From assembly GCA_044226845.1 (NCBI GenBank), contig JBGAGG010000003.1:309373-373372 (forward strand): DNA of 64,000 bases, written 5' to 3'. Below the pieces are notes generated by a model. That model searched no databases. It was given only the letters and a program-made list of their open reading frames with translations, and was not told the origin of the DNA. The DNA is from JAFDZO01 sp044226845. Lineage in GTDB: Bacteria > Bacteroidota > Ignavibacteria > Tepidaquicellales > Tepidaquicellaceae. This document shows positions 26,945-34,137 of the stretch, in pieces (position 1 is the stretch's first letter; each line of letters begins with the position of its first letter). The position numbers were made by a program, and so were the translations under genes.

Positions 26945-27351
26945 TGCTTCGCCTCCTCAGGATTTTTCTTGTGTTCTTTTTTGTACTTGTTAATTCTTTC
27001 CATCACTTTGTATCCGCCGGCTTCTCTGTACATTTTTTCGTTGTTCGTTTCGTACATATCTTCATCTTCAAAATCAGTCGTGAAAATATCTGCAGTCTTC
27101 ACAACCCATATATTTACGCATTTGCCTCTTCTGGCGTACTGCTCTTTCGCAGAGAGAAATGCTATTTCAGGATTCGGTGCATGCAGTGAACCTACGTGAA
27201 TGTGATGGTCTCCCTTCTTTGCCTGATGGAAAACTTCATAAGTCTGCCACTGGTCAAGCGGAGTAATGTTGATTGATAAATTTTCGTCCTGTGGAATATC
27301 AGCCCTTGTTATTCTCGGATCGAGTGATTTGATATTAGAGTCGGGTTTCAA
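26941..27351 (-). CDS. paaB: Phenylacetyl-CoA epoxidase subunit PaaB
   Basis: A 136-residue small subunit that bridges the PaaAC complex. The core is WQTYEVFHQAKKGDHHIHVGSLHAPNPEIA, shown here as QTYEVFHQAKKGDHHIHVG and SLHAPNPEIAFLSAKEQYAR, followed by VNIWVV. E. coli PaaB has about 95 residues. This one has an extra N-terminal stretch of about 33 residues before the core and a Lys/Glu-rich C-terminal tail. The ATG at 27351 is the only good in-frame start far enough upstream. Its stop overlaps the paaC start (ATGA). It is separated from paaA by about 155 bases that hold a palindromic repeat pair. Confidence 0.92.
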   Translation of the reverse strand: MKPDSNIKSLDPRITRADIPQDENLSINITPLDQWQTYEVFHQAKKGDHHIHVGSLHAPNPEIAFLSAKEQYARRGKCVNIWVVKTADIFTTDFEDEDMYETNNEKMYREAGGYKVMERINKYKKEHKKNPEEAKQ

Positions 27352-27414
27352 TTTGATTTGGATTACACATTAACTCCGATAAAATAAATATCGTGAGCTT
27401 ATAAAAAAACGTTT

Positions 27415-27500
27415 CTCCTCCCCTGCCAAGGGGAGGTATATGGAGGGGTCTCTTATGATACCGCCTCCTTAATCCCCCTCCTTCGGAAGGAGGGAGAGAT
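27415..27500. repeat. Inverted pair of C/G-rich palindromes inside the paa operon
   Basis: Hairpin one is CCTCCCCT (27417-27424), loop GCCA, AGGGGAGG (27429-27436), followed by a TGGAGGGGTC spacer motif. About ten bases later the second, oppositely oriented unit begins (ACCGCCTCCTTAAT) with hairpin CCCCCTCCTT (27474-27483) and AAGGAGGG (27487-27494). The two units face each other exactly as around the DUF559 genes, but with no gene between them. Located between paaA and paaB. Confidence 0.8.
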
Positions 27501-27506
27501 TCTGAT

Positions 27507-28502
27507 TTACGCTAACGGAGTTATATATTGCTCATCTCTTTTCATCAATGCCTTGCGTACCCATTCGCCGCGCTCTTCGGCCATTTTTCTAACGGCAAGT
27601 CTTTCTTTATTGCAAGGTCCGCCGCCGTTAATTACTTTTTTAAACTCATCCCAGTCAGGCTCTGTATAAAGCCACTGACCGGTTGTTTCATCTTTGCGTA
27701 AGTTCGGGTCAGGAATTGTTAATCCCAAGTCCCAGATCTTCGGCACGTACATATCTAAAAACTTCTGACGCATATCATCATTGCTTGCCATTTTTAATTT
27801 CCATCTCATCATTATTGTATTGTGAACTGAAATCTTATCCGATGGTCCGAAGAAATGCATTATCGGAGGCCACCATCTGTTCAATGCATCCTGCACCATT
27901 GCTCTCTGAGTTGGAGTACCTGTTGCAAGAAACACAACATTATCGTGACCGTATTTTAAATGAAAACTCTCTTCCGTGCAGATTCTTTCAAGCGCGCGGC
28001 AGTAAGGACCGTAACTTCCCTTTGAGTTCGCCACCTGATTAATAATTGCGCCTGCATCAATAAGCCATGCGATCACGGCAGTATCTGCCCATGTTTCGGC
28101 AGGATAATTAAAAACATTCGAGTACTTCGATTTTCCCGATATCAGATCATTTATCATATCTTCACGGGACTTGCCCAAAGTCTCAGCTGCGCTGTATAAT
28201 AACTGCGCGTGCCCGACTTCATCCTGCACCTTTGCCATCAAAGCAAGCTTGCGTTTGAATCCCGGTGCGCGTGTTATCCACGTGCCTTCAGGTAGAGCGC
28301 CGATAATTTCGGAGTGCGCATGCTGCTCAATCATTCTGATAAGCTGCTTGCGATAGTCCGCCGGCATCCAGTCAGATGGTTCAATTTTTTCGCCTGCTGC
28401 TATTCTCGCTTCAAAAGCTTCCAGCTTTGCCGCATCATTAGCTGAGGCATCATTCTGGTTGTTTGTGTTTGTATCTTCGTAGATATATCCGCCGCCGTAC
28501 AT
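27507..28502 (-). CDS. paaA: Phenylacetyl-CoA epoxidase catalytic subunit PaaA
   Basis: Di-iron oxygenase subunit that epoxidises phenylacetyl-CoA. It has 331 residues, normal for PaaA, with a Gly/Asn-rich first 20 residues. The iron-ligand helices are visible: HSEIIGALPEGTWI, LMAKVQDEVGHAQLLY (E-x-x-H), ICTEESFHLKYGHDN (E-x-x-x-H). DWMPADYRKQLIRMIEQHA near residue 42 is a strong family mark. It is the first gene of the paaABCD run. paaE (the reductase), paaG, paaZ, paaJ and paaK are not in the window. Confidence 0.95.
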   Translation of the reverse strand: MYGGGYIYEDTNTNNQNDASANDAAKLEAFEARIAAGEKIEPSDWMPADYRKQLIRMIEQHAHSEIIGALPEGTWITRAPGFKRKLALMAKVQDEVGHAQLLYSAAETLGKSREDMINDLISGKSKYSNVFNYPAETWADTAVIAWLIDAGAIINQVANSKGSYGPYCRALERICTEESFHLKYGHDNVVFLATGTPTQRAMVQDALNRWWPPIMHFFGPSDKISVHNTIMMRWKLKMASNDDMRQKFLDMYVPKIWDLGLTIPDPNLRKDETTGQWLYTEPDWDEFKKVINGGGPCNKERLAVRKMAEERGEWVRKALMKRDEQYITPLA

Positions 28503-28605
28503 AGTTTTTTTATTTAATTATTTTGCATTATACAGAAATAAAACTGTATTATTTGCATTATAATTTCAATTTAATGTATTTAGATTAGAGAAAAAAGTTG
28601 CTTAT

Positions 28606-28718
28606 TTAACCACAGAGGGCACAGATTAATGTACGCAGAGAACACAGAAAAAGATTTATAATTATATATGTTTTCCTCTGTATATTTTGTATATAAACTC
28701 TGTGTCCTCTGTGGTTAA
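28606..28718. repeat. CACAGA-word inverted-repeat element, copy 2
   Basis: The left arm from 28606 (TTAACCACAGAGGGCACAGA) and the right arm ending 28718 (GTGTCCTCTGTGGTTAA) are inverted repeats whose outer 15 bases are nearly perfect. The centre is AT-rich. It lies between the divergent paaA and a small membrane protein gene. Confidence 0.8.
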
Positions 28719-28744
28719 GGCAGTTAAATTAGGTTATTAAAAGA

Positions 28745-29056
28745 ATGAGAAACGAAAACACTCCCGTAAAATTCTTCATCTACGCTTTTTCCATATCGAG
28801 CATATACACATTTCTATGCTTCGTAATTGTAATGCTCACTCACACAGATTTTTTCCTCTTCCTGCCGGGATATGCAATAGGGGTTTACTCAATTGCCTCC
28901 CCCATTCTGTTATTTGTATATGGCGGAGTTTACCTCGCATACAAAAAATACATCCGCGCCTCGTTTCCGCTCTGGCTTATATATTTTAATTTTATTTATC
29001 TGGTTTTACTCCTCTGCTCGTTAATATATAGTCTGGTTTTTTATAAGGAGTTGTAG
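28745..29056 (+). CDS. Small membrane protein, paralogue 1 of 3
   Basis: 103 residues, three predicted transmembrane helices (around FFIYAFSISSIYTFLCFVIV, YSIASPILLFVYGGVYLA, YFNFIYLVLLLCSLIYSL). No known family recognised. The layout (short basic N-terminus, helix, acidic or polar turn, long helix ending in a Tyr/Lys/Phe-rich cytoplasmic stretch, final helix) is shared with the next two genes. This suggests tandem duplication followed by strong divergence. The TTG/ATG choice is not an issue: ATG at 28745 is followed directly by RNENTPVK. Confidence 0.55.
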   Translation: MRNENTPVKFFIYAFSISSIYTFLCFVIVMLTHTDFFLFLPGYAIGVYSIASPILLFVYGGVYLAYKKYIRASFPLWLIYFNFIYLVLLLCSLIYSLVFYKEL

Positions 29057-29099
29057 TTCAAATATGGAAAGATTCAGATTACATGCTAAAGAAACTGAA

Positions 29100-29408
29100 A
29101 TGAAAAGTCTTCCTGCAAAGATTTTTTTTCTTTCTTTCACTTTTTTGAATTTGTATTCCTTACTTTGCATTATAATTTCCTTTATAATACAAACACAACT
29201 AGTAATTATCTTAGCGGGATATATTTTTGCTTGGTTTCTTGCTTTTGCTTTTCCAGTTGTGATTTTAATCTATACCGGACTTTTCTTAACTTTTAAACAC
29301 CATTCGCTCTTCAAACATCAGAAAATAGTTTTTATCTTTAACTTTGTTTACTTATTGTTCTTATTCGGCGGGTTAATTTATTTTTCTTTATCAGGTGAAT
29401 TTACTTAA
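29100..29408 (+). CDS. Small membrane protein, paralogue 2 of 3
   Basis: About 102 residues with three transmembrane helices. I chose ATG 29100 because it gives M-K-S-L-P-A-K-I-F-F, which matches the start of the third paralogue (M-K-S-L-F-P-K-I-F-F). An upstream ATG at 29064 would add 12 charged residues (ERFRLHAKETE). Helices lie around FLSFTFLNLYSLLCIIISFI, AGYIFAWFLAFAFPVVILIY and FIFNFVYLLFLFGGLIYFS. Function unknown. It starts 43 bases (or 7 with the longer start) after paralogue 1. Confidence 0.5.
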   Translation: MKSLPAKIFFLSFTFLNLYSLLCIIISFIIQTQLVIILAGYIFAWFLAFAFPVVILIYTGLFLTFKHHSLFKHQKIVFIFNFVYLLFLFGGLIYFSLSGEFT

Positions 29409-29415
29409 GCATGAT

Positions 29416-29499
29416 GGATTATATACTTCAACTTCGTATATCTCATCTTCCTTTTCTGTTCGTTAATATATAGTTTGATTTTTTATAAGGAGCTGTAGA
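29416..29499 (+). pseudogene. Remnant of the C-terminus of paralogue 1
   Basis: The sequence ending CGTTAATATATAG... TATAAGGAGCTGTAG (to 29499) is a near copy of the last 45 bases of the gene at 28745-29056. It still reads C-S-L-I-Y-S-L-I-F-Y-K-E-L-stop against C-S-L-I-Y-S-L-V-F-Y-K-E-L-stop. Similarity fades upstream of about 29420 and no start is present. It appears to be the decayed end of a fourth family copy. Confidence 0.65.
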
Positions 29500-29564
29500 G
29501 GGGGAAACCCCCTCACCGCTTTCTAACTTCAATTATAAATAAAAATATCTTACATTGTGTACCA

Positions 29565-29888
29565 ATGAAATCCCTATTCCCAAAAATATTTTTTCCGGTT
29601 ATTACTCTTGTGAATTTATCCTTTCTCCTTGCTTTCTTCGGAGGGATATTTTTCAGCGAGTATCTGCCGCGCACTATTTTCTTCTCCGATTTTATCAAGT
29701 ACTACCTCTACGGCTCCCCCGTTATTGCCTCAGTATTTTTATTCTTCTTTTATAAATACAAAGATACTGAATTTTTCAAATTCCAGAATTTCATTTTTCA
29801 GCTCAATTTTTTTCTGCTGGCAATTTCAATATTGCTGCTCATTTTAGTTGTCATAATGGACCTCTTCTTTATGACTGAGGTGGAATAA
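29565..29888 (+). CDS. Small membrane protein, paralogue 3 of 3
   Basis: 107 residues with three to four hydrophobic segments (ITLVNLSFLLAFFGGIFF, YLYGSPVIASVFLFFFYK, FQLNFFLLAISILLLILVV). It begins M-K-S-L-F-P-K-I-F-F, matching paralogue 2, and has the same F-Y-K-Y-K/F-K-H type loop between helices two and three. Function unknown. It is separated from the remnant by 65 bases. Confidence 0.5.
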   Translation: MKSLFPKIFFPVITLVNLSFLLAFFGGIFFSEYLPRTIFFSDFIKYYLYGSPVIASVFLFFFYKYKDTEFFKFQNFIFQLNFFLLAISILLLILVVIMDLFFMTEVE

Positions 29889-30078
29889 CACCCGCATCCT
29901 CTTCTTACCCGATTATTTAACTGACATCTTCACCCCAAAATCGCCAATACTGTCAGCCGACTCTTCCATAAACCCTGAAATTACCCTGTATTTAACACTT
30001 TCCACGGAATATTATTTGTATGATATAATTGTATTCACGGTACCCCCGGCTCTGCCCCCTAACTAAATATTTAAAACC

Positions 30079-30225
30079 ATGTTATTAGGTGCACGTTATT
30101 CAGAAGATTCACCAAAAGTTTATACTCTGCCGGAGAAACAACTATTTAATTCGAAGAGAGTGATGTTTATGATATCTCTCATCTTCGTTGCATTGATTGT
30201 TATCTTCGCAAGCTCACGAGGATAA
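30079..30225 (+). CDS. Small 48-residue single-pass membrane protein
   Basis: A short open frame from ATG 30079 to TAA 30225. It encodes a polar N-terminus (LLGARYSEDSPKVYTLPEKQ) and one C-terminal hydrophobic helix (VMFMISLIFVALIVIFA). It stands between a 190-base gene-free stretch and a hairpin with a T-run, so it looks like an independent transcription unit. No family recognised. Codon pattern and the downstream terminator support it as real, but this is a short frame. Confidence 0.5.
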   Translation: MLLGARYSEDSPKVYTLPEKQLFNSKRVMFMISLIFVALIVIFASSRG

Positions 30226-30234
30226 ATTTTTAAG

Positions 30235-30268
30235 ACCGGTCAGGCTTTCAGCAGGGCCGGTATTTTTT
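30235..30268 (+). terminator. Probable terminator after the small membrane protein
   Basis: ACCGG (30235-30239) pairs with CCGGT (30257-30261) around a 17-base loop and is followed by ATTTTTTG. The stem is short, so confidence is moderate. Confidence 0.5.
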
Positions 30269-30304
30269 GTTTAACTAATTTGTTTAACTAAAATATAAAT
30301 CATT

Positions 30305-30691
30305 ATGGAAAACGATAATAAAGACACTCAGAATACAAACCAATTTCACGGCGATGACTATGCAAAGCAAAAACAAAAAGAATACAATGATTCGCTTGAA
30401 AACCGGAGCGATACACAGCTGAATGATTCTGCTGCGCGGACAAATTCCGATGAAGCCGACCCTTCCTCAAAAGATGTTGCAACAGATAACGGATACAAAC
30501 AAAGCGAAGCTGAAGAAATGTCGGGCGAAGTAACAAGAAAAAATCACGAAGAGGAGCTGGATAAAGGTGTAGAGAATGTTGATAAAAAGGTAAGCGTTAA
30601 CGAAGCAGAAAATTTCGGTGCAGAAAATGAAATCACCGAGAACACTAAGGAAAGAGCTACATTAGACCATACTTCAAGAAGCGTGATATAA
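30305..30691 (+). CDS. Hydrophilic, probably disordered protein
   Basis: 128 residues, almost without hydrophobic residues and very rich in Asp, Glu, Asn, Lys and Ser. There is no signal peptide, membrane segment or cysteine. The composition suggests an intrinsically disordered stress- or desiccation-type protein, but no family motif is visible. The frame is bounded by a terminator hairpin directly downstream and a small gene upstream. Function not assigned. Confidence 0.6.
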   Translation: MENDNKDTQNTNQFHGDDYAKQKQKEYNDSLENRSDTQLNDSAARTNSDEADPSSKDVATDNGYKQSEAEEMSGEVTRKNHEEELDKGVENVDKKVSVNEAENFGAENEITENTKERATLDHTSRSVI

Positions 30692-30718
30692 TATATTTTT
30701 ACATATAAAATTAAAATG

Positions 30719-30747
30719 AAAACGGGGTTTTACACCCCGTTTTGTTT
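30719..30747. terminator. Rho-independent terminator, bidirectional
   Basis: Perfect 9-bp stem AAAACGGGG (30719-30727) and CCCCGTTTT (30735-30743), loop TTTTACA, flanked by T on the plus and A on the minus side. It lies between the convergent genes 30305-30691 and 30776-31252. Confidence 0.85.
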
Positions 30748-30775
30748 TAGTAATTGCAATCAATATTATAAACTG

Positions 30776-31252
30776 TTAAAATCCTGTTTCAGCTTTTTCA
30801 TATCTCGGGGAAGCCTCTTCAATTAAGTTTCTCAGCTGTTCCGAAGTCAGACTTATATTAATCATATTTATTACGCGCTGATGGTTCGGGTCAATTAAAA
30901 AAACTCTTCCCGGCTGTTTATTCGCATTCAGCAGATACAGCAGGCTGTATTTTTCAACATCGCCCTTCGTAGCTTCAATTGTATTTTCATCCGTAATATC
31001 ATAATTCAAAAATACGAGCGAAGGTCTATCGGCATAATAGTCAACAACGTCCCAGTTCCATCTTGTAAAATTTTCTTGCATATTTTCTGCAGCATCAGAG
31101 CGCTGAACAACAACGTACAACGTGCTTACTGAATTTTCGGAGGCACCATTAATTGTTTCGGCATTTTGCGCAAGCAAAACGGATGAGCTGAAGATTATAA
31201 ATGCAGCAACTGCAGAAATTACTGCCCGGGCAATTTGTGTTATATTTTTCAT
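30776..31252 (-). CDS. Secreted thioredoxin-like paralogue A (no CxxC)
   Basis: 158 residues with an N-terminal signal (AVISAVAAFIIFSSSVLLAQ). The mature part is closely related to the product at 34720-35184: L-Y-V-V-V-Q-R-S-D, W-N-W-D-V-V-D-Y-Y, N-Y-D-I-T and the shared stretch NANKQPGRVFLIDP. The alternation of beta strand, helix and strand before P-G-R-V-F-L-I-D suggests a thioredoxin-like fold. Where the paralogue has C-K-M-C this protein has A-E-N-M, so the redox pair is absent. No catalytic role can be claimed. Gap to the next gene upstream is about 250 bases. Confidence 0.6.
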   Translation of the reverse strand: MKNITQIARAVISAVAAFIIFSSSVLLAQNAETINGASENSVSTLYVVVQRSDAAENMQENFTRWNWDVVDYYADRPSLVFLNYDITDENTIEATKGDVEKYSLLYLLNANKQPGRVFLIDPNHQRVINMINISLTSEQLRNLIEEASPRYEKAETGF

Positions 31253-31500
31253 TGGATTGTATTGGATTGAAATAAAGTTGATAAAGGAATGTCTTCAGTA
31301 GATATACCTACAATCGTTATGCCAATATAGATGCTATATAGATGCTAATAAGCACAGCTAATTGCACTAATTAAAATTTCTCTGAGACATAACTGACAAA
31401 GAGCATCCATATAGACTCAGGAAAGTGAATATGAGGTAGGAAGAAATATCGGATTTACAATCAAGGTTGCACACCAGTTATGGTATTGACTAATTTCGCG

Positions 31501-32199
31501 TTAAAGCGTGTCCATTAATTTAATTAATTGTGCTTCCGAAATTTTAGGTGGATTTTGTGTATAAGGTAATTTTCCAAAAATGGTTACAAAATCATCTCTA
31601 AAAATTGCTTTTGGTTCCACAAAATTAACATATAATGGATTAGTTTTGACGAATTTGGGCCATTTTTTTGATTTAATTAAATATTCATTATCCCACTCCA
31701 AAAGCTTTCTGTTGCCTATAAGTTTTTGTAAATCCATAGATCGATTTAAAAAAATAATTTGTTCCTTCTTAGTTTCATAACTACCAACCGACTTATCGAA
31801 GTCAACTGGTAAATTATTATCAACCATACAATTTTTTGGAATCGGTAAGTTGTTACTAAAATAAGAATCGTAAGCATTTTCATGTTTGTCAAAAATTTCA
31901 ATTACCTTTAATATTGCAACTAGTCTGTGATGTGGCTCAGTATAAGGAGCATAATTTCCTTGAACTGTTATATAAACTATTATATCATTTAATTGTAAAG
32001 TAGGTGCAAACAACCCCTGTCTGCATAAACTTGTGATTGAAGGAAATGGATTTTCAAAATCGGGTTCTCTTCGACAAGAACCATCAATGAATTTCGGAAG
32101 ATGATATTTTAAAATTGCTTCTTTCCCTATTAATGTACTACATAGAGGATGAAAAGAATTTAGTCTAATTGTGTTTAAAGGATTTATATCCAATTTCAT
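31501..32199 (-). CDS. Unknown protein, possible modified-base-binding (PUA/EVE-like) partner of a nuclease
   Basis: 232 residues, soluble. Conserved-looking blocks are D-G-S-C-R-R-E-P-D-F-E, P-S-I-T-S-L-C-R, F-A-P-T-L-Q-L-N-D-I-I-V-Y-I-T and H-H-R-L-V-A-I-L-K-V, followed by I-P-K-N-C-M-V. I recall similar hypothetical proteins in other bacteria, and the strand-rich 'ND-I-I-V-Y-I-T ... R-L-V-A-I-L' layout is like PUA/EVE-type domains that read modified bases. The domain name is a guess. The gene directly follows the nuclease-like gene at 32201-32623 with one base between stop and start, so the two form a pair. Base composition is more AT-rich than the core genes, which suggests transfer. Confidence 0.5.
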   Translation of the reverse strand: MKLDINPLNTIRLNSFHPLCSTLIGKEAILKYHLPKFIDGSCRREPDFENPFPSITSLCRQGLFAPTLQLNDIIVYITVQGNYAPYTEPHHRLVAILKVIEIFDKHENAYDSYFSNNLPIPKNCMVDNNLPVDFDKSVGSYETKKEQIIFLNRSMDLQKLIGNRKLLEWDNEYLIKSKKWPKFVKTNPLYVNFVEPKAIFRDDFVTIFGKLPYTQNPPKISEAQLIKLMDTL

Positions 32200-32200
32200 T

Positions 32201-32623
32201 TTATGTGGTTAAAATTTTCAGAATTTCCCCTTCCATTTCAACATTGCATTCCCAAATTTCCACGCCTTCTGGAATTAAATGATAATAATTTCGTGCATAA
32301 TATTGTGCTAAACTCTCCTTTTTGTTAATACAATTGCTTTTTTTAACAACAAGGATTTTTTTGTATTCACTTGGAACCATTGAAAAAAAAAACATAGCTT
32401 CATTCCAGATAGACATTTTAGCACTTGGTGCATTACTATTGACTGTCCACATATGGAACTTACATTCTATTAAAATTTTATTTTTTTCACAGCCTAAGTC
32501 AAATTTATGAATCTTTTTATTTGAATTTATCCCAATGTTAAGAGGAAAATTCTTCTTCAGTTCAATATTATATTTTTTATTAATAATATTTTTTATAAAA
32601 TCTTCAAAATCTCTGTGATTCAT
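32201..32623 (-). CDS. PD-(D/E)XK-type restriction endonuclease-like protein
   Basis: 140 residues. Start M-N-H-R-D-F-E-D-F-I-K-N-I-I is a typical opening helix of Mrr/RecB-type nucleases. The core reads K-F-D-L-G-C-E-K-N-K-I-L-I-E-C-K-F-H, i.e. Asp, then the E-x-K pair of the PD-(D/E)XK active site, with a hydrophobic strand before it. Later strands I-L-V-V-K-K fit the fold. It is likely to cut DNA; the target is unknown. The next gene may supply specificity. Very AT-rich; surrounded by other accessory genes. Confidence 0.6.
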   Translation of the reverse strand: MNHRDFEDFIKNIINKKYNIELKKNFPLNIGINSNKKIHKFDLGCEKNKILIECKFHMWTVNSNAPSAKMSIWNEAMFFFSMVPSEYKKILVVKKSNCINKKESLAQYYARNYYHLIPEGVEIWECNVEMEGEILKILTT

Positions 32624-32676
32624 AGTTCTATCCTAATTTATAAAATCATTTATCGAATGATGTCTTTCAATATTAC

Positions 32677-32754
32677 TTAATGTTTTTTCAATTGATATTT
32701 TTCAAATAGAAATTGAATTTCATTCGCATTATAAATCTTCTGAGTATCAAATTT
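32677..32754 (-). pseudogene. C-terminal fragment duplicated from the membrane protein at 32848-33636
   Basis: Read on the minus strand this gives K-F-D-T-Q-K-I-Y-N-A-N-E-I-Q-F-L-F-E-K-Y then Q-L-K-K-H-stop. The end of the neighbouring intact protein reads K-F-D-T-Q-Y-I-Y-S-A-S-E-I-K-Y-L-I-E-K-Y then H-L-K-K-H-stop. The frame upstream is lost at a hairpin (32760-32784). It is the remnant of a second copy. Confidence 0.75.
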
Positions 32755-32759
32755 CAACC

Positions 32760-32784
32760 GTTGTTGGTCTTCCTGACCAACAAC
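32760..32784. repeat. Hairpin repeat, copy 1 of 2
   Basis: GTTGTTGGTC (32760-32769), loop TTCCT, GACCAACAAC (32775-32784): a perfect 10-bp stem. The same hairpin with one G-T pair recurs at 33691-33715. In the minus direction each stands just before a copy of the same protein sequence, so they mark a tandem duplication. Confidence 0.75.
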
Positions 32785-32847
32785 TATGAGGAAATGAAAT
32801 AGTGTGAATAGTTTTTAAAAAAAAAACACAAACAGCTGCTAGATAAA

Positions 32848-33636
32848 TCAATGCTTCTTTAAGTGATACTTTTCAATTAAATACTTAATCTCACTAGCTG
32901 AATAAATATACTGAGTATCAAATTTATTCTTTATAAAATTAAATGCAGTACTATCATTAAACTTCATAGGTAATCCTGACATTACTAAAGTAGAATCATT
33001 ATAATTTTCATATATTTTAATTTTTTCTGAATTAGCTTTTTGAAAATTTAAATAGTCGATATTATAACAATCATAATAGTTTGCAAATTGGTCGTAATAA
33101 ATTAATAAAGTATGAATTAAAATTTCTGAGCCATTTTGAAATGTGGAAAGAAAGATTTTTTTTGTAAATAATGTAACTGTGTCATGTGGCAGAATTTCTA
33201 TTTGTTCTAATTTATCCTCAATGTTTTTTTTGGAGATTAGTTCTTTGACTCCTTTAGTATTAATATTGTCTAAAATTAACTTTCTAATTGTCAATTTCGG
33301 TGTATTGTAATTACCCATAATTCTCAAACAAATTTGCGCTTTATTGGTCCCTACATTTGTAAATTTTTGTTTTATTTCCATTTCCCCTTGAAATGCATTA
33401 ATCAGTGGATTTTTCTTTTTGATAAATTGTAAATCTTGAAAACTTACGCCAACAATTTGAGGATAGCCTACAGGTTTTACGATAGGTCTATCCCTTAACT
33501 CATTTTGGGAATTAATTTTATTTGTGTTCCATACATTAAATATGTAATAGCATATTCCAAATAAAGTACCTAAAATTACAAAAACAGAAGCAGTAACTGA
33601 TAATTTAGATGGAATTTTTGAAATAAATTTTATCAA
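32848..33636 (-). CDS. Hypothetical membrane-anchored protein
   Basis: 262 residues. One N-terminal transmembrane helix (VTASVFVILGTLFGICYYIF, about residues 13-32) after a basic start; the remaining 225 residues are predicted outside the cytoplasm. The soluble part is rich in Asn, Lys and Ile with beta-like stretches, with no recognised domain. The C-terminus is duplicated as a fragment 90 bases downstream. The gene is more AT-rich than its core neighbours. Function not assigned. Confidence 0.55.
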   Translation of the reverse strand: MIKFISKIPSKLSVTASVFVILGTLFGICYYIFNVWNTNKINSQNELRDRPIVKPVGYPQIVGVSFQDLQFIKKKNPLINAFQGEMEIKQKFTNVGTNKAQICLRIMGNYNTPKLTIRKLILDNINTKGVKELISKKNIEDKLEQIEILPHDTVTLFTKKIFLSTFQNGSEILIHTLLIYYDQFANYYDCYNIDYLNFQKANSEKIKIYENYNDSTLVMSGLPMKFNDSTAFNFIKNKFDTQYIYSASEIKYLIEKYHLKKH

Positions 33637-34040
33637 TGGAGTTGATTTTAATTAAAGATAATCTCAATCTTATTTAAATTCAATTCAGCCGTTGTTGGTC
33701 TTACCGATCAACAACCACAAAGATAAGAAAAGATAAATTATGCTGCTGGAGAAAATACCAAAAACGGCAACATATCTTATTATAAAACCCTCATTCCACC
33801 CTAATCCCCAAAGTTACACTCTCCAATAACCAAACCCCTAAATATTATAAAAACAATCCTCACGCCTAATAATTTTTGCACAACTTAAAAATCCAACTAT
33901 ATACATGTTTTATCAACCTTTCAAATTTGAGTGAAAAATTCGAATTATTGTTAATACTTCAATTTAAGTGTGATTTTTGGAAAAAACGTAACCTCAATTT
34001 CCGGCTAAAAACGAAGATTTTATAGTGCGGATTTAAAACA
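33637..34040. other. Intergenic region, no gene recognised
   Basis: AT-rich DNA of about 400 bases with one hairpin repeat near its left end. No open frame with coding character, no tRNA and no named regulatory element seen. Confidence 0.45.
33691..33715. repeat. Hairpin repeat, copy 2 of 2
   Basis: GTTGTTGGTC (33691-33700), loop TTACC, GATCAACAAC (33706-33715). It is equivalent to the hairpin at 32760-32784, here 55 bases upstream of the start of the membrane protein at 32848-33636. Confidence 0.7.
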
Positions 34041-34074
34041 AAAAACCCATGGGCTACTATAGTAATCCACGGGT
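34041..34074 (-). terminator. Terminator of thioredoxin-like paralogue B
   Basis: ACCCATGG (34045-34052) and CCACGGGT (34067-34074) pair with one wobble. Read on the minus strand the stem is followed by a T-run and lies downstream of the gene at 34138-34488. A very similar hairpin follows paralogue C at 34653-34684. Confidence 0.7.
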
Positions 34075-34137
34075 CATTTGCTCTTTGTGTACTTCGGAAA
34101 TCCTTACTGATTTGCGCGGGCTATCATTTGTGTGCCC

